Shown here piece by piece: positions 42,723 through 52,666 of a stretch of DNA of 64,000 nucleotides. The translations under genes were made by a program, and so were the position numbers. The notes below the pieces were generated by a model. The model did not search any database, was not told where the DNA came from, and saw only the letters and a list, made by a program, of their open reading frames with translations. The DNA lies in the NCBI GenBank assembly GCA_028641055.1, contig CM054062.1:27338808-27402807 (forward strand), given 5' to 3'. The stretch is from Alopecurus myosuroides. Its lineage: Eukaryota; Streptophyta; Magnoliopsida; Poales; Poaceae. Each line of letters opens with the position of its first letter. Position 1 is the first letter of the stretch.

Positions 42723-45700
42723 GCATCCGCCTCCGACTGGACGGTGGCGGACTCTTCCATCTCGGTGTCACGCTCGGAAGTAGCCGTGGCAACCGAGATG
42801 GGCCCTGCAGCAGAAGAAGAACCAGAGGCTTGGCCAGGGGGACAGACCGTGTCGTCGAGAGCAGCTCTTGAGGAGGTGCCGAAGTCGAGTGCGGCGGTGT
42901 CGATATGTTCGATCTCCTCATCGCTACTCGCGACGGCGACATTTTTCCCCTTCCCGGCCTTGCTCCTGGGGGAGTCGAAGAAACCCGACTCCAGTTTAGA
43001 GTCTGTCTCCTCATCATCTTCCTCGCCCTCCTCCACTTCGGTGTCGGGCTCGGGGGGGCCGTCGATGAAGACATCCGTCTCAGCGCACTCCGCGACCTCG
43101 TACGCAATCAACTTGCGCGCGGCCACGCAGCTGGGGTCTATCTCCCACTTGGACTTTTCGCGCTTCCCACGGATGATCTCCATATTCAGATTCTCATACC
43201 AGGAGGCAATGCAAAGGAGCATCAAGTCCGCGCCTGCCCGAGCTCCAGAAGCACGCCACTTCTTCAACTCGGCCTTCACATTCTGTAGCTTGAGTGCGAG
43301 GCCCCGGATGGTTGTTGGCTCAGGATCCTCAGGCCAGAAGAGCTTGTGAAGCTCAAAGCCCACGCGCACGAGGTCAGTACCAACGCCGGCTAGGCGTTCG
43401 AACTGGCCTCGCATCACCAGCATGCTGTCTTCAATTTCGGCCCTGGTGTCCTCTGGCTCGCCATTCGCAGCACGTGCTGCTTGGGCCTTGGCCAGAGCGG
43501 GCACACAGGAAGAAATAATGGCAGGAAAGATCTCTGGGAAAACAAGTAAGAAATTCAGAATCAGAGAAGAAAAGAACCGGGTAGAGGAAGAACCGAGAAG
43601 AAATTCGACCGAGAAGAGAAAGATGCAGAGAAGAGAAAGCTTACTCTTAAGCTCGATGCGCAGCGCCTGCAGCTGGGTTTTCCAGGATTCTTCATTGGAT
43701 ATGTGCTTCTCCTGGATCTGGCGCAAAGTGTCCATCTGTGCGAAGAGCCCAGCATTGGCCTTTGTCAGTACCTCGCACTCCTGCTTGAGGGTATTGATTC
43801 TGGCATTGAAGGTTGTCTCGGCTTTGGCCTTCTCGGCGATCGCTCTGTCCCTCTCGGCGCCAAGAGTGATAGCATCCTGGAGTGCCTTCTGCAGCTGGAG
43901 TTGCAGTTCCGCCACCTCTGTGGTGTGGTTCTTCACCAACTCGACAGCCTGGTCGGACAGCTGCTTCTGCACCTCTTCCGGTTTGACGCAGTCTTGATGT
44001 TCTTCAACAAACAACTTATGATCTTCTGCGGAGAGACAAATAAGGTTAGCAGAGAAGCAGAGAAGAAACAGAAACATAATCAAATCGAGTAGACGGAGGT
44101 TTACCTTCCAGCTTCTTGATGGTGTTCTCGGCATTCGCAACAAACGAACGGCACTTCTCGTGCTCCTCAGTTAAGGTCTTCAGGTTCTCTGCAGAGTAGG
44201 AATGGTTAGCGCAAAAGAAAGCAGAAGCGGGCGTAAACAGAAAACGCAAGAACCGCGTGGCTAAAAGCGTACCTTCCACTTCAGACAGCCTCTGAGTGCT
44301 GTCTTTCGCGTCTTTCTTGGCTGCCTCCGCAGCTGCTTTCTCCCGTTCCAAAGCAGCAATTCGCCTCCTGGCGATAGCATGATTCCAGAGCAGCACGCGG
44401 TATAGGTTGGTCCTCTTCAGAACGCTATCCTGAGAAGCGAGAAGAAAACAAGTTAAACGCAGAAGTGAAAGATTCAACCCGAGAAGGCGGCTACTCGGAA
44501 GAGCATCCGCCTACTCGGCCAGAATCTCAGGGACTGGGTGATGGTAAAGGAAAGTAAAGGCGAATAGGAGAGAAGAAAAATTCAACTCGGAGAAGGACAA
44601 GTTGAAGCTTACTGCATAGGCTTGCTCGATGTCCTCGGCGTTCTTGCGGTGCAGGAACATCTTGGCAGCGAGAGTGGCGGTGTCGGTGGAGACGGTCATG
44701 GGCTTGTATCCCAGATCCACTTTGTTCCACTCGACGCGCATGTAGTCGATTGCGCCGAGACCAAGGCCATGCCAGTTGTCCGTGCCGAGAACCTTGCTGT
44801 CCCATTTGGCGTCGATAAAGCCAATGGTATCCAGCACCTGCTCGAGGCTCTTCGTGGTTATCGTTGGATTTTGGACTCCCCGAGAAGCGATAGTGACGGA
44901 CTGGTTCTGGTTTGGATCTGGGGGAGGGGAGTTCATGGCTACGGCCTTTCGTCCCCTCAGAAGGGCAAGCTGCTTGTCCTTGGGAGAGAAGCCAATTGTG
45001 TTTTGCTGGCTAACCTGAACCATGTAATCCGGGAAGCAAGGTTGGCCAGCGGCGATGGCGGCGGCAGCGGTCGCAGTGGCAACCGGACCGGACTCTCGAA
45101 TCACTAACGCTCCGCCCAAGGTTGGTGGCGGCATCTGATCTCTGGCCCGTTTCTTCGTCTTCTCTTTTTCGGCTCTCTGCTTCTCGGAATCTTCGAGCTT
45201 CTTTCCCTCAGTTCTCGCCTTCGCCTTCTCGGCGGCTTCCTTCTCGGCTGCCTCTTTCTCAGCCTCGGTCTTCTCGGCAGCCTCTTTCTCGGCTGCTCTT
45301 TTCTCGACTCCCTCCTTCAGAGCTTCAAGGGCCTGGGCCTGTTTCCTGGTTACTCGCCCGGCAGGAGGACTGGTTGTATCCTTATTCTGCGGCCCCAAGG
45401 AAGAATCTGGCGCTGTGGCGCCTTGAACAATTGGTGGTGCCACGGACTCATCACCTTGCGCAGCATCTAGTTGGGTGCTAGTCGGTGCGGCGCCTCTGTG
45501 CGCGTCGCTCAGTGGATAGGCATCTGTGATGGTGGCATCTGTCATAGTGGCATCCGTGGCGGTGGCGTCTTCTACCCGCCGCTCGGCAGCGGGATTCTCT
45601 TGTGCGGCAGCCCCTGTGGTGGGCTGCTCTTGCTCTGCGTCTGGCCGCTCGTGGGCGGCGGTGTCCTGCATCTCCTGGTCCTGATTCTCCTCGGCATTGC

Positions 45701-46524
45701 TGGCCGGAGGAGAAGGCGCTCTGTCCTGATGAGCAGCAGTGTCCCGTGCTGCTGACGATGCACGGTTCTGCTGTTCTGCTTCTGCTCCTTGGGTGTTGGT
45801 GGCGTCATCCTCCTCATCGTCGAGATTGATCAGAGGTACTGGTGGTTTCTTGGCCTGGTCGGGCGCGAGAACGGCATTCGCGTCCATGGGAGGTCTGCCG
45901 AGAAAGAAAGAATCAGAAATTAGAAGGAGATTGGGGAAAACAGCACAGCGCGAGAGGAGAGACGACCGAGAAGGAAACTTACGCAGTGGTGGAAGGGAGC
46001 TTTCGCCTCGGCTTATTCGCGACCGCCTTGGTCGGCTTCTTCTCGGCTAGCTTCTTCTTCTTGGCTGGAGGCTCTTGGGCCCCACTGCCAGTACGCTTGC
46101 GGGTGTCAGGAGCGGCAACGGACAGAGGCTTGACGACAAGGGCCGTTTTGCCCTCGTTCCCATCTTCATCCTCACCATCATTCTCCTCAGCGACCTCATC
46201 TGTGGATTCAAAAGAAAAGAGGAGCGAATCAGAAACAGCAAACAAAGGATTGGTGCTTCTCGGGAGCAAACAGAGTGAATGCGTTATTACCGTCGAATTC
46301 ATCGTCAGACCAGTTGTGAAGAGATGATTCGGCCTCGCGTTTCTCCGTCGTTGGGGAGCGTGGGAGATTGATCTGATCCGCGGCATCGAAGGAGGGCACA
46401 TCGTCCTCCTCGCGGTCGGCAAAGAAATTGCCATCGAAGCGCTCGCAGCTTTCAATTTTCTGGCGAGTAAGGATCTGAAAAACAGAGAAGGGTCACATAT
46501 TAGCCGAGTATCAGGAAGGAATTC

Positions 46525-46824
46525 TACTCGGATAGGCGTGCAAACACAAAGCACACTAAGCCTAGGCAGCTCACTAATTATCTCTACTCGGATAGGCGTG
46601 CAAACACAAAGCACACTAAGCCTAGGCAGCTCACTGATTGTTTCTACCCGGATAGGCGTGCAAACACAAAGCATACGAGGCCTAAGCATGATTGCTGAAT
46701 ATCCTACACGGAAAGGCGTGCAGGCACGAAGCACACAAAGCCTAAGGATTGTTCCCGAGTAGGCTACCCGACAAGGCGTGCAAGCACAAAGCACATTAAG
46801 CCTAGGCAATTCGGCTAAAATATC
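46525..46824. repeat. 60-bp tandem repeat, five units, in intron 1 of the Tat B antisense gene
   Basis: The unit starts TACTCGGATAGGCGTGCAAA and contains CACAAAGCACACTAAGCCTA. Units begin at 46525, 46585, 46645, 46705 and 46765, an exact 60-bp period, the first two nearly identical and later ones diverging. Each unit starts with a TACTCGG-type word. Confidence 0.9.
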
Positions 46825-47952
46825 CTACTCGCGGCAAAAAGAAGAATCATCTACTCGGAAAGCATATGCAAAAACAGAGTAAGGAGGACGTACCCGCTCA
46901 ATCGGCTTCGTGCGGCTATACGGGACGAACCCGTACTGCCAGTTGTCGCCGAGGCTCGTCATCAAGATGGCCCTTGCGTGCCCGGGAACATCAATGTTGT
47001 CGATCTCGATGGTTGTCGTCCTGGTGCAGTCGCGGGGGCCTCCCATGTAGCACATGAGATGGCAGCGCTCCTGCAGAGGCAGCACTCGGCGCTGGATCCA
47101 GCAAGCCACCGGATCGTCATTCTTGAGGCCTTGCTCTATCAGCCAGCCAAGCCTCTTCTCTATCTCGATGGCGTTGTCGTCATTGGCGGGCTTCTCCTTC
47201 CAGTTCTTCCCGGTGGGAGCACGGAGGCTCTAGGCGGGAAGGTTGATCCTGTCATTTACCTGGGCTCCTTCGGTGGCGGGGATGTTCTTGACGTAGAAGA
47301 ACGTCTTCTGCCACATTCGGACGGAGTCCAGCCCCTTGACACGGGGATGGTTCGTCCCGGACCGCTGCACCATCATGGCGCAGCCGGTGTCGGTGGCGCG
47401 GCCGACGCCCGCGGTGTCCTTCTTCCCGGTGGTCTGCTGGCGGAGGTGGAAGTACCTCAGCCAGGTATCCGTCGTCGGGTGGATGCCGAGGAAGGCCTCG
47501 CACACCACGGCGTGGTAGGCGAGGAAGACGACGGCATTGGGCGGCAGATGATGCATCTGAAGGCCGAAGTGGTCAAGGAACTTACGGAGGAAATCGGAGG
47601 CCGGCAGTCCGAAGCCGCGCTCGAAGTGCGACATGAACACAACGCGCTCACCCTCCCGTGGGGTTGGCACGAGTTCATCGTCAGGCGCCCGACACTCCAC
47701 GCCGGGAGGAACTCTCCTGGTATTCACGAGCCAGGCGAAATCTTCACTGGTGACGATTGAGCCCGCCCAGCCGGCCTTAGCCATCGTTGCAAGTAGGAGG
47801 AGTGGAAGAAATTGGACGGAGTTGGTTGGGCGAATTGAGTCCGCGGCGGCGTGAAAGCTTGCGCGGCGGCGGAGAGCTCGGTGGCGGAGAAGAACAGAGG
47901 ACGAAAGAGGAATAGTGCGAAGGAAGAGGAAAAGAAAGTTACCGGCGGGGGT

Positions 47953-47960
47953 ATTTATAT
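47953..47960 (-). promoter_or_regulatory. TATA box of the Tat B antisense gene
   Basis: The minus strand reads ATATAAATACCCC about 170 bp before the ATG at 47784, followed by a Lys/pyrimidine-rich leader. The region from here to 48479 holds no gene; it contains the promoter upstream region and the end of the element. Confidence 0.6.
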
Positions 47961-48463
47961 CCTCTCCGCGGGTTTACCGTTACAATCGTGGAAGTGGGAT
48001 CGATCGTGGCGTGTGGTGGGGCCTGTGGCCGGCTGGAAACGCACACACGCGCGGGGCGCGCGCGTAACGGCCGCAATTGATCCCACCACAGGATCGTGGC
48101 CTATAATTACGACTGATGGGACATAACGAGCCAGTGGGCCCGCCCCGTGAAAACTGGGCGCGTGGCACGATGTGTCGTGGGCAGCGAAACGACAGGGTCG
48201 TGGATGCTTGACACGCGTCCGGTTGCGGCACGGACGGCTGGATGGTGCTCTGCGCTGCAGAGATGCCAGAGAAGAAATTCTCTAAGTCTTTTTACTCGGT
48301 TACAGAGTAGAAAGCAAGTGCTACTCGGAAGACAAGAGGCACAAGATACTTGTCAGAGTGCTACTCGGAGGCCTTTTACTCGGCATCTTGAGGTTCAAGG
48401 GCTATGAGGCAAAGATTGATTTTAAGCTGGCAGAGCCTAGTGAACGAGTTCGCAAGACTCAAC

Positions 48464-48479
48464 CAGCTTCGGGGACTGC
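48464..48479 (+). other. Tat B polypurine-tract region
   Basis: CTTCGGGGACTGC directly abuts the 3' LTR; the GGGGA core is the likely plus-strand primer. The same decamer CGGGGACTGC is the core of the 21-bp repeat in pol. Confidence 0.55.
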
Positions 48480-49379
48480 TGTCGGGGGGTTACCCCCGAG
48501 TAGGGTAAAGGCAAGTGGTAAAAGCAGCTAACAGAAGAGAGGTTTGGTCGAGTAGCCGACTACCCGGTACTCGCTACCCGGTCGACTGCTACTCGGTCTC
48601 GCCTCAAGATGACCAGAAGGAAGAATCATTCATGTTCTCTACGTTCGAGTAGAAGAGTTGGCCCGAGTACAATTGGCGGGAACAATTGGCGGGAATCTAC
48701 TCGGGCCAGAAAGTCAAAGGAGCCGTTCTGACACAGGATCCCGCGTATCCTGGGTCCGTACTTGGCAGCATTCGAACTACTGTTCATCTGGGACCGGCCT
48801 GCCTGACAGTGACAGCATGGAAGCAGGCCGTGGCAGGATAAGGGGGGCCTACTCTATGCTTAGGTACAGTGATACCAGTCTGTCCCCTAGTTTTTCCCAA
48901 CGACTTTCCAGATGAAGCCAAGGTTAGGAACCAAAGCTGTCAGCGGGAACCCGGAAGAAGGACGATGTGCACACAATGTCGACACTTGTCCATGTTTGGA
49001 CGTATCCGGCTGGGCACCAGGTATATAAGGTGCCCCGTCGCCTCCTGCGTGAGGCATCGCATACTGGGTCACGCATAAACCCTAGAAACCCTAAGTCCTT
49101 GACCTAGTTCCATTCGGGGAGAGGAGAGCGGCTACTCGGTAGCGATATCACTTGTACTGTGGCTACTCGGAGAGACATAATAATACATACAGAAAGGCAG
49201 GAGTAGGGGTTTTACCTCCTCACGAGGGCCCTGAACCTGGGTAGATCGTGTTGTTTGCCGTGTTCACTTCGTACCTCACGCGGCTACTCGTCGCGTGATC
49301 CCTCCCCGAGCACCTCCGGCGTCCTTCGTCCCCACATAATTAGCCATCCCATGGCATCTGCCGTGACACCACCACGACA
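48480..49379 (+). repeat. Tat B 3' LTR (900 bp)
   Basis: It matches the 5' LTR with seven substitutions (for example 30108/48856, 30148/48896, 30290/49038) and no indels. The gag ATG is present here too, so a transcript from this LTR would begin a frame that runs into CACTA DNA (49351-49515). Confidence 0.92.
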
Positions 49380-49384
49380 CCTGG

Positions 49385-51110
49385 GTATCATTGTTTTCTT
49401 TCCCAGCGTTCATTTTCCCCTCAGTCTCCCCTCATGCCGCGATTCACGAACACCAACCGTCTTAATGTCAAGAATAAAGTCAACACAGAACCCAATGACC
49501 TCCTCTGTCCCATAGCCCTTCGAGATGCTTCCTTCTGGCCTAGCACGGTTATGAACATGTTTCTTCAAGACTCCCATGAACCTCTCAAAGGGGAACATAT
49601 TGTGTAGAAATACCGGACCGAGAATATGAATCTCTTCACATAGGTGAACCAGGAGATGAGTCATAATGTTGAAGAAGGATGGTGGGAACACCAACTCAAA
49701 ACTAACAAGACACTGGATCACATCCCTCTGTAATCTTGCATCACGTGCATCACGTCGATTGAAGACCGGACCTCTAAAACTTTCCAATAGGGTAGCTCCC
49801 AAAATATATATTTCTTCTTCCACATGGGTGCGCGCTTATCAGGGTCGTTCGGAACAGGTTGGCTGCCATCACTCTTCCCAAAGATTACTTTTAGGTCCTT
49901 GACCATATCGAATAAATCATTACCACTACAGAGGTCAGGCTTCTGCCGGTTATCTGCATCACCTCTGAAATGCTTCCCTCCTTTCTTTCTTACGGGATGC
50001 TTGATCGGAAGAAATCTACGATGCCCCAGGTATACAACCTTTTTACATTTATCCAAATAAACACTGCCAGTCTTATCTAAACAGTGTGTGCATGCATTGT
50101 TTCCCTTGTCTGTATGTCCAGAAATGTTACTAAGAGCAGGCCAATCATTGATGGTTACGAAAAGCATCGCTCGTAGGTCAAATGGCTTTTGTTCGTTCTC
50201 ATCCCACACACGTACACCTGATTTGTCCCACAATTGTAAGAGTTCTTCCACTAATGGCCTTAGATACACATCAATGTCGTTGCCAGGTTGCCTCGGGCCT
50301 TGGATGAGAACTGGCATCATAATGAACTTGCGCTTCATGCACAACCAAGGAGGAAGGTTGTACATACATAGAGTTACGGGCCAGGTGGTATGACTGGATC
50401 TCTGCTCCCCAAAAGGATTAAAGCCATCTGTACTTAGACCAAATCATAAGTTTCTCGCCTTTCCTGTAAAGTCCGGGAAGTCTCTCTCGATCTTTCTCCA
50501 CTACGATCCATCGACGGGGTGTCTCAAATTTCCGTCTTTCTTACGGTCTTCTTTGTGCCATCGCAACAACCTAGCATGCTCTTTGTTTCTAAACAGACGT
50601 TTCGATCGTGGTATTATAGGAGCATACCACATCACCTTAGCAGGAACCCTCTTACGGGGGGGGGGGGTCGCCGTCAACATCACCAAGGTCATCTGCTCTG
50701 ATCTTATACCGGAGTGCAGTGCATACCGGACATCCATCCAAATTCTCGTACTTCTCACCGCGGTAGAGGATGCAGTCATTAATGCATGCATGTATCTTTT
50801 GCACATCTAATCCTAGAGGGCAGAGATCTTTCTTTGCTTCGTACGTACTCAGGCAATTCGTTATCCTTTGAAAGCTTTGGCTTCATTAGTTGAAGTAAAC
50901 TCTCAAATTCCTTGTCAGTCACACCGTTCTGTGCCTTCCATTTCAGCAACTCCAGTGTGGTACCGAGCTTTGTGCTACCATCTTCGCAATTTGGGTACAA
51001 CAACTATTTGTGATCCTGTAACATGTTGTCCAGCTTCAACCTCTCCAATTCACTTTCACAGTCTTCCCTTGCATCAGCAATAACTCGGCCAAGATCATCA
51101 TCGGGCTCTT
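49385..51110 (-). pseudogene. CACTA TNP2 transposase, N-terminal and catalytic region, broken
   Basis: Minus-strand frames in order: LLYPNC-type N-terminal block with LLKWKAQNGVTDKEFESLL (51003-50810), the zinc-like CKRYMHALM and WMDVRYALHSG-like segment (50806-50501), the TNP2 (Transposase_21) core with LPPWLCMKRKFIMMPVLIQGP, NDIDVYLRPLVEEL and NNACTHC (50365-49718), and the DUF4218-type block (MTHLLVHLCEEI.ILGPVF, FERFMGVLKKHV; 49823-49410). Several frame changes, a stop near 51005 and a G13 run (50656-50668) mark damage. The transposase cuts and joins CACTA ends. The gene continues at 29726. Confidence 0.8.
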
Positions 51111-51690
51111 CGGATGCCTGTTCTTGATCACCTCCTTCTTCTGCATTGTCTTCCATTGCAGTATCACCCTATTCAGGGAACAAAGGATCTTCTTCTTCTT
51201 CATTGTCTTCCATCACAACCCCTCTTTCTCCATGCTTGGTCCATCAATTATAGCTGGGCATGAAACCTCTCTGAAGCAGGTGGCCGTGAAGGATTCTCGA
51301 GGAAGAGTGCTCCCTGACATTCCGACAATCAACACATGGGCAACACATAAAGCCATTATATTTGTTCGCCTGAGCTACAACGAGAAATGCATTCATGCCT
51401 GCCATATACTCAGAAGTGCGTCAGTCACCGTACATCCATCGCTGCCGTGCATCCATCTGCATCGTATAATTAAGTTTATCAAAAAACATTACAATAACAT
51501 ATTCAATAGAGAAATGTTTGTTGTCTCTTAGAGAAATGACCACAGTACATCGACAAATATTACTTTTTTATGTATCAATTACAGATGAAAAAGATAAGTT
51601 TGTTAACCTCGGTCAAAGATACCATTTTCAGTGAGCTTATGTGTGGCTCGGGTATTTCGTCGAACACCTCGTGTGCATAGTAAAATAACA
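51111..51690 (-). other. CACTA interior between transposase start and right subterminal repeats
   Basis: Acidic coding-like text on minus around 51110-51240 (GAA/GAAGAC-rich) may belong to the transposase N-terminus, but I cannot fix exons. The rest to 51690 shows no supported gene. Confidence 0.4.
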
Positions 51691-51774
51691 CACACTAACA
51701 CCCACCTCTCTCACTCCTCCAAGACAAAAAAAGAGGAAAGGGGGGGGGCTGTGAGGCAGTATATGTAGGGGAAT

Positions 51775-52037
51775 GGGGGCATTGGTCCCGGTTTGTGGAA
51801 TGAACCGGGACCGATGCCCATGCGCGTGCCACGTGGCATGTGGCTAGGCATTGGTCCCGGTTCATGCCACAAACCGGGACCAATGCCTCCCCATGAACCG
51901 AGACAGTTGCCCTCAGGTGATTTCTGCTCCCTCGGGCGCACAAACCGGGACCAATGCATATCATTTGTCCCGGATTTTTGTGCAACCGGGATGAATGGAA
52001 TTTTGCCCCTGCACGATAGGGGTTGTTTCCACTAGTG
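51775..52037. repeat. CACTA right subterminal repeats and terminal inverted repeat
   Basis: Four GGTCCCGGTTT/AAACCGGGACC pairs form hairpin-capable units (51786-51812, 51855-51881, and others to 51975). The terminus is ...CCACTAGTG at 52029-52037, then the TSD ctt at 52038-52040. Confidence 0.8.
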
Positions 52038-52040
52038 CTT

Positions 52041-52666
52041 GTTTTGATCTCATTACCGACAAGTACTCTTTTACTCGTTCTGTGATATGACATCCTTGTG
52101 ACCTAGTCACGTGCTTGCAAGCGGTGTCGATGTGATATCACCGAGAGGGCCCAGAGTATATCTCTCCGTCATTTGGATGGAAAAATCCCACTCTTGATCC
52201 ATGAGCCTCAACTAATACTTTCCGAATACCCAAAGGCACCTTTATAGTCACCCTGTTATGGTGTGACGTTTGATGACATCAAAGCATCCTTATGGTATCA
52301 GTGATTGACATGATCTCATGGTCTAAGGAATAAGTTACTTTGTATGCAAGATATACCAATATAAACTAAATGACTTCATCGTATTGTTATCTTGATATTG
52401 GGTCTATGTTCATCACATCATTCTTCTAATGACATGACCCCGTTATTAACAACATCCAATGTTCATGATCAGGAAACCTTGATCATCTATTAATCAACGA
52501 GCTAGTTGAAAAAGAGGCTTTACTAGGAACCATTGTTTATTTATTAAACACACATGTATCAACATTTCCGGTTAATACAATTCTAGCATGAGAAATAAAC
52601 ATTTATCATAAACAAGGAATAAGATAATAACCACTTTATTATTGCCTCTCGGGCATATTCCCTTCA
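52041..52666 (-). repeat. Copia (BARE/WIS/Angela-like) 3' LTR, proximal part
   Basis: On minus the LTR starts TGAAGGGAATATGCCC at 52666 and includes GAGAGGCAATAATAAAG, ACGGAGAGATATACTCTGGG and TTGTCGGTAATGAG, typical BARE/WIS/Angela-group sequence. It runs into the CACTA TSD at 52040 and resumes at 13404. The purine tract AGTGCAAGTGGGAGAC lies directly beyond 52666. Confidence 0.75.

Larger units (their letters stand above)
38342..47784 (-). pseudogene. Antisense multi-exon gene of Tat B ('putative gypsy type transposon' domain plus coiled coil), split by a solo LTR
   Basis: Minus-strand exons join in phase with GT-AG borders: 47784-46894, 46474-46291, 46199-45983, 45894-44613, 44429-44273, 44188-44105, 44025-43645, and a last exon 43533-38342 that contains the solo LTR. 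Exon 1 encodes the pattern GERVVFMSHFERGFGLP...HHLPPNA...EAFLGIHP, the same domain as in Tat A. Exon 3 is Lys-rich. Exon 4 is acidic, then a charged helical repeat (AEKEAAEK). Exons 5-7 are coiled coil. The last exon is acidic and Ser/Thr-rich. A TAG lies in exon 1 (47230-47232). Removing the solo LTR and one TSD copy restores the frame to the stop at 38342. No enzyme is recognised. The gene converges on pol and has its own TATA box. Confidence 0.8.
29732..49379 (+). mobile_element. Tat-lineage Ty3/Gypsy retrotransposon 'Tat B', 19.6 kb, nearly intact
   Basis: Two 900-bp LTRs (TGTCGG...ACGACA) differ at seven substitutions and no indels, about 0.3 million years at 1.3e-8 per site per year. 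The order on plus is LTR, PBS, gag-protease, in-frame UAG, RT-RNase H-integrase, then a convergent antisense gene on minus (47784-38342) interrupted by a solo LTR, its promoter, a polypurine tract and the 3' LTR. It is inserted in the CACTA transposase gene. Gag-pol is open throughout except for the single UAG, so the copy may have been recently active. Confidence 0.92.
13405..52037 (-). mobile_element. CACTA (CMC/En-Spm) transposon, 38.6 kb including later insertions
   Basis: The left end reads CACTAGTACAAACAGGGG. The right end, reverse-complemented, reads CACTAGTGGAAACAACCCC. Flanks carry a 3-bp TSD (ctt), as expected for CACTA. Both ends have subterminal GTCCCGGTT repeats. Internal genes on the minus strand are a TNP2-type transposase (about 51.1 to 18.36 kb, broken by two retrotransposons) and a Ulp1-like peptidase remnant (14001-14540). 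A small gene lies on plus (17531-18076). Without the two retroelements the element is about 8.4 kb. The transposase has frameshifts and stops, so this copy is probably not autonomous. Confidence 0.9.

Noticed and set aside
50656..50668. G-run as a G-quadruplex regulatory site
   Set aside because: A single homopolymer within decayed transposase; more likely slippage or assembly noise.
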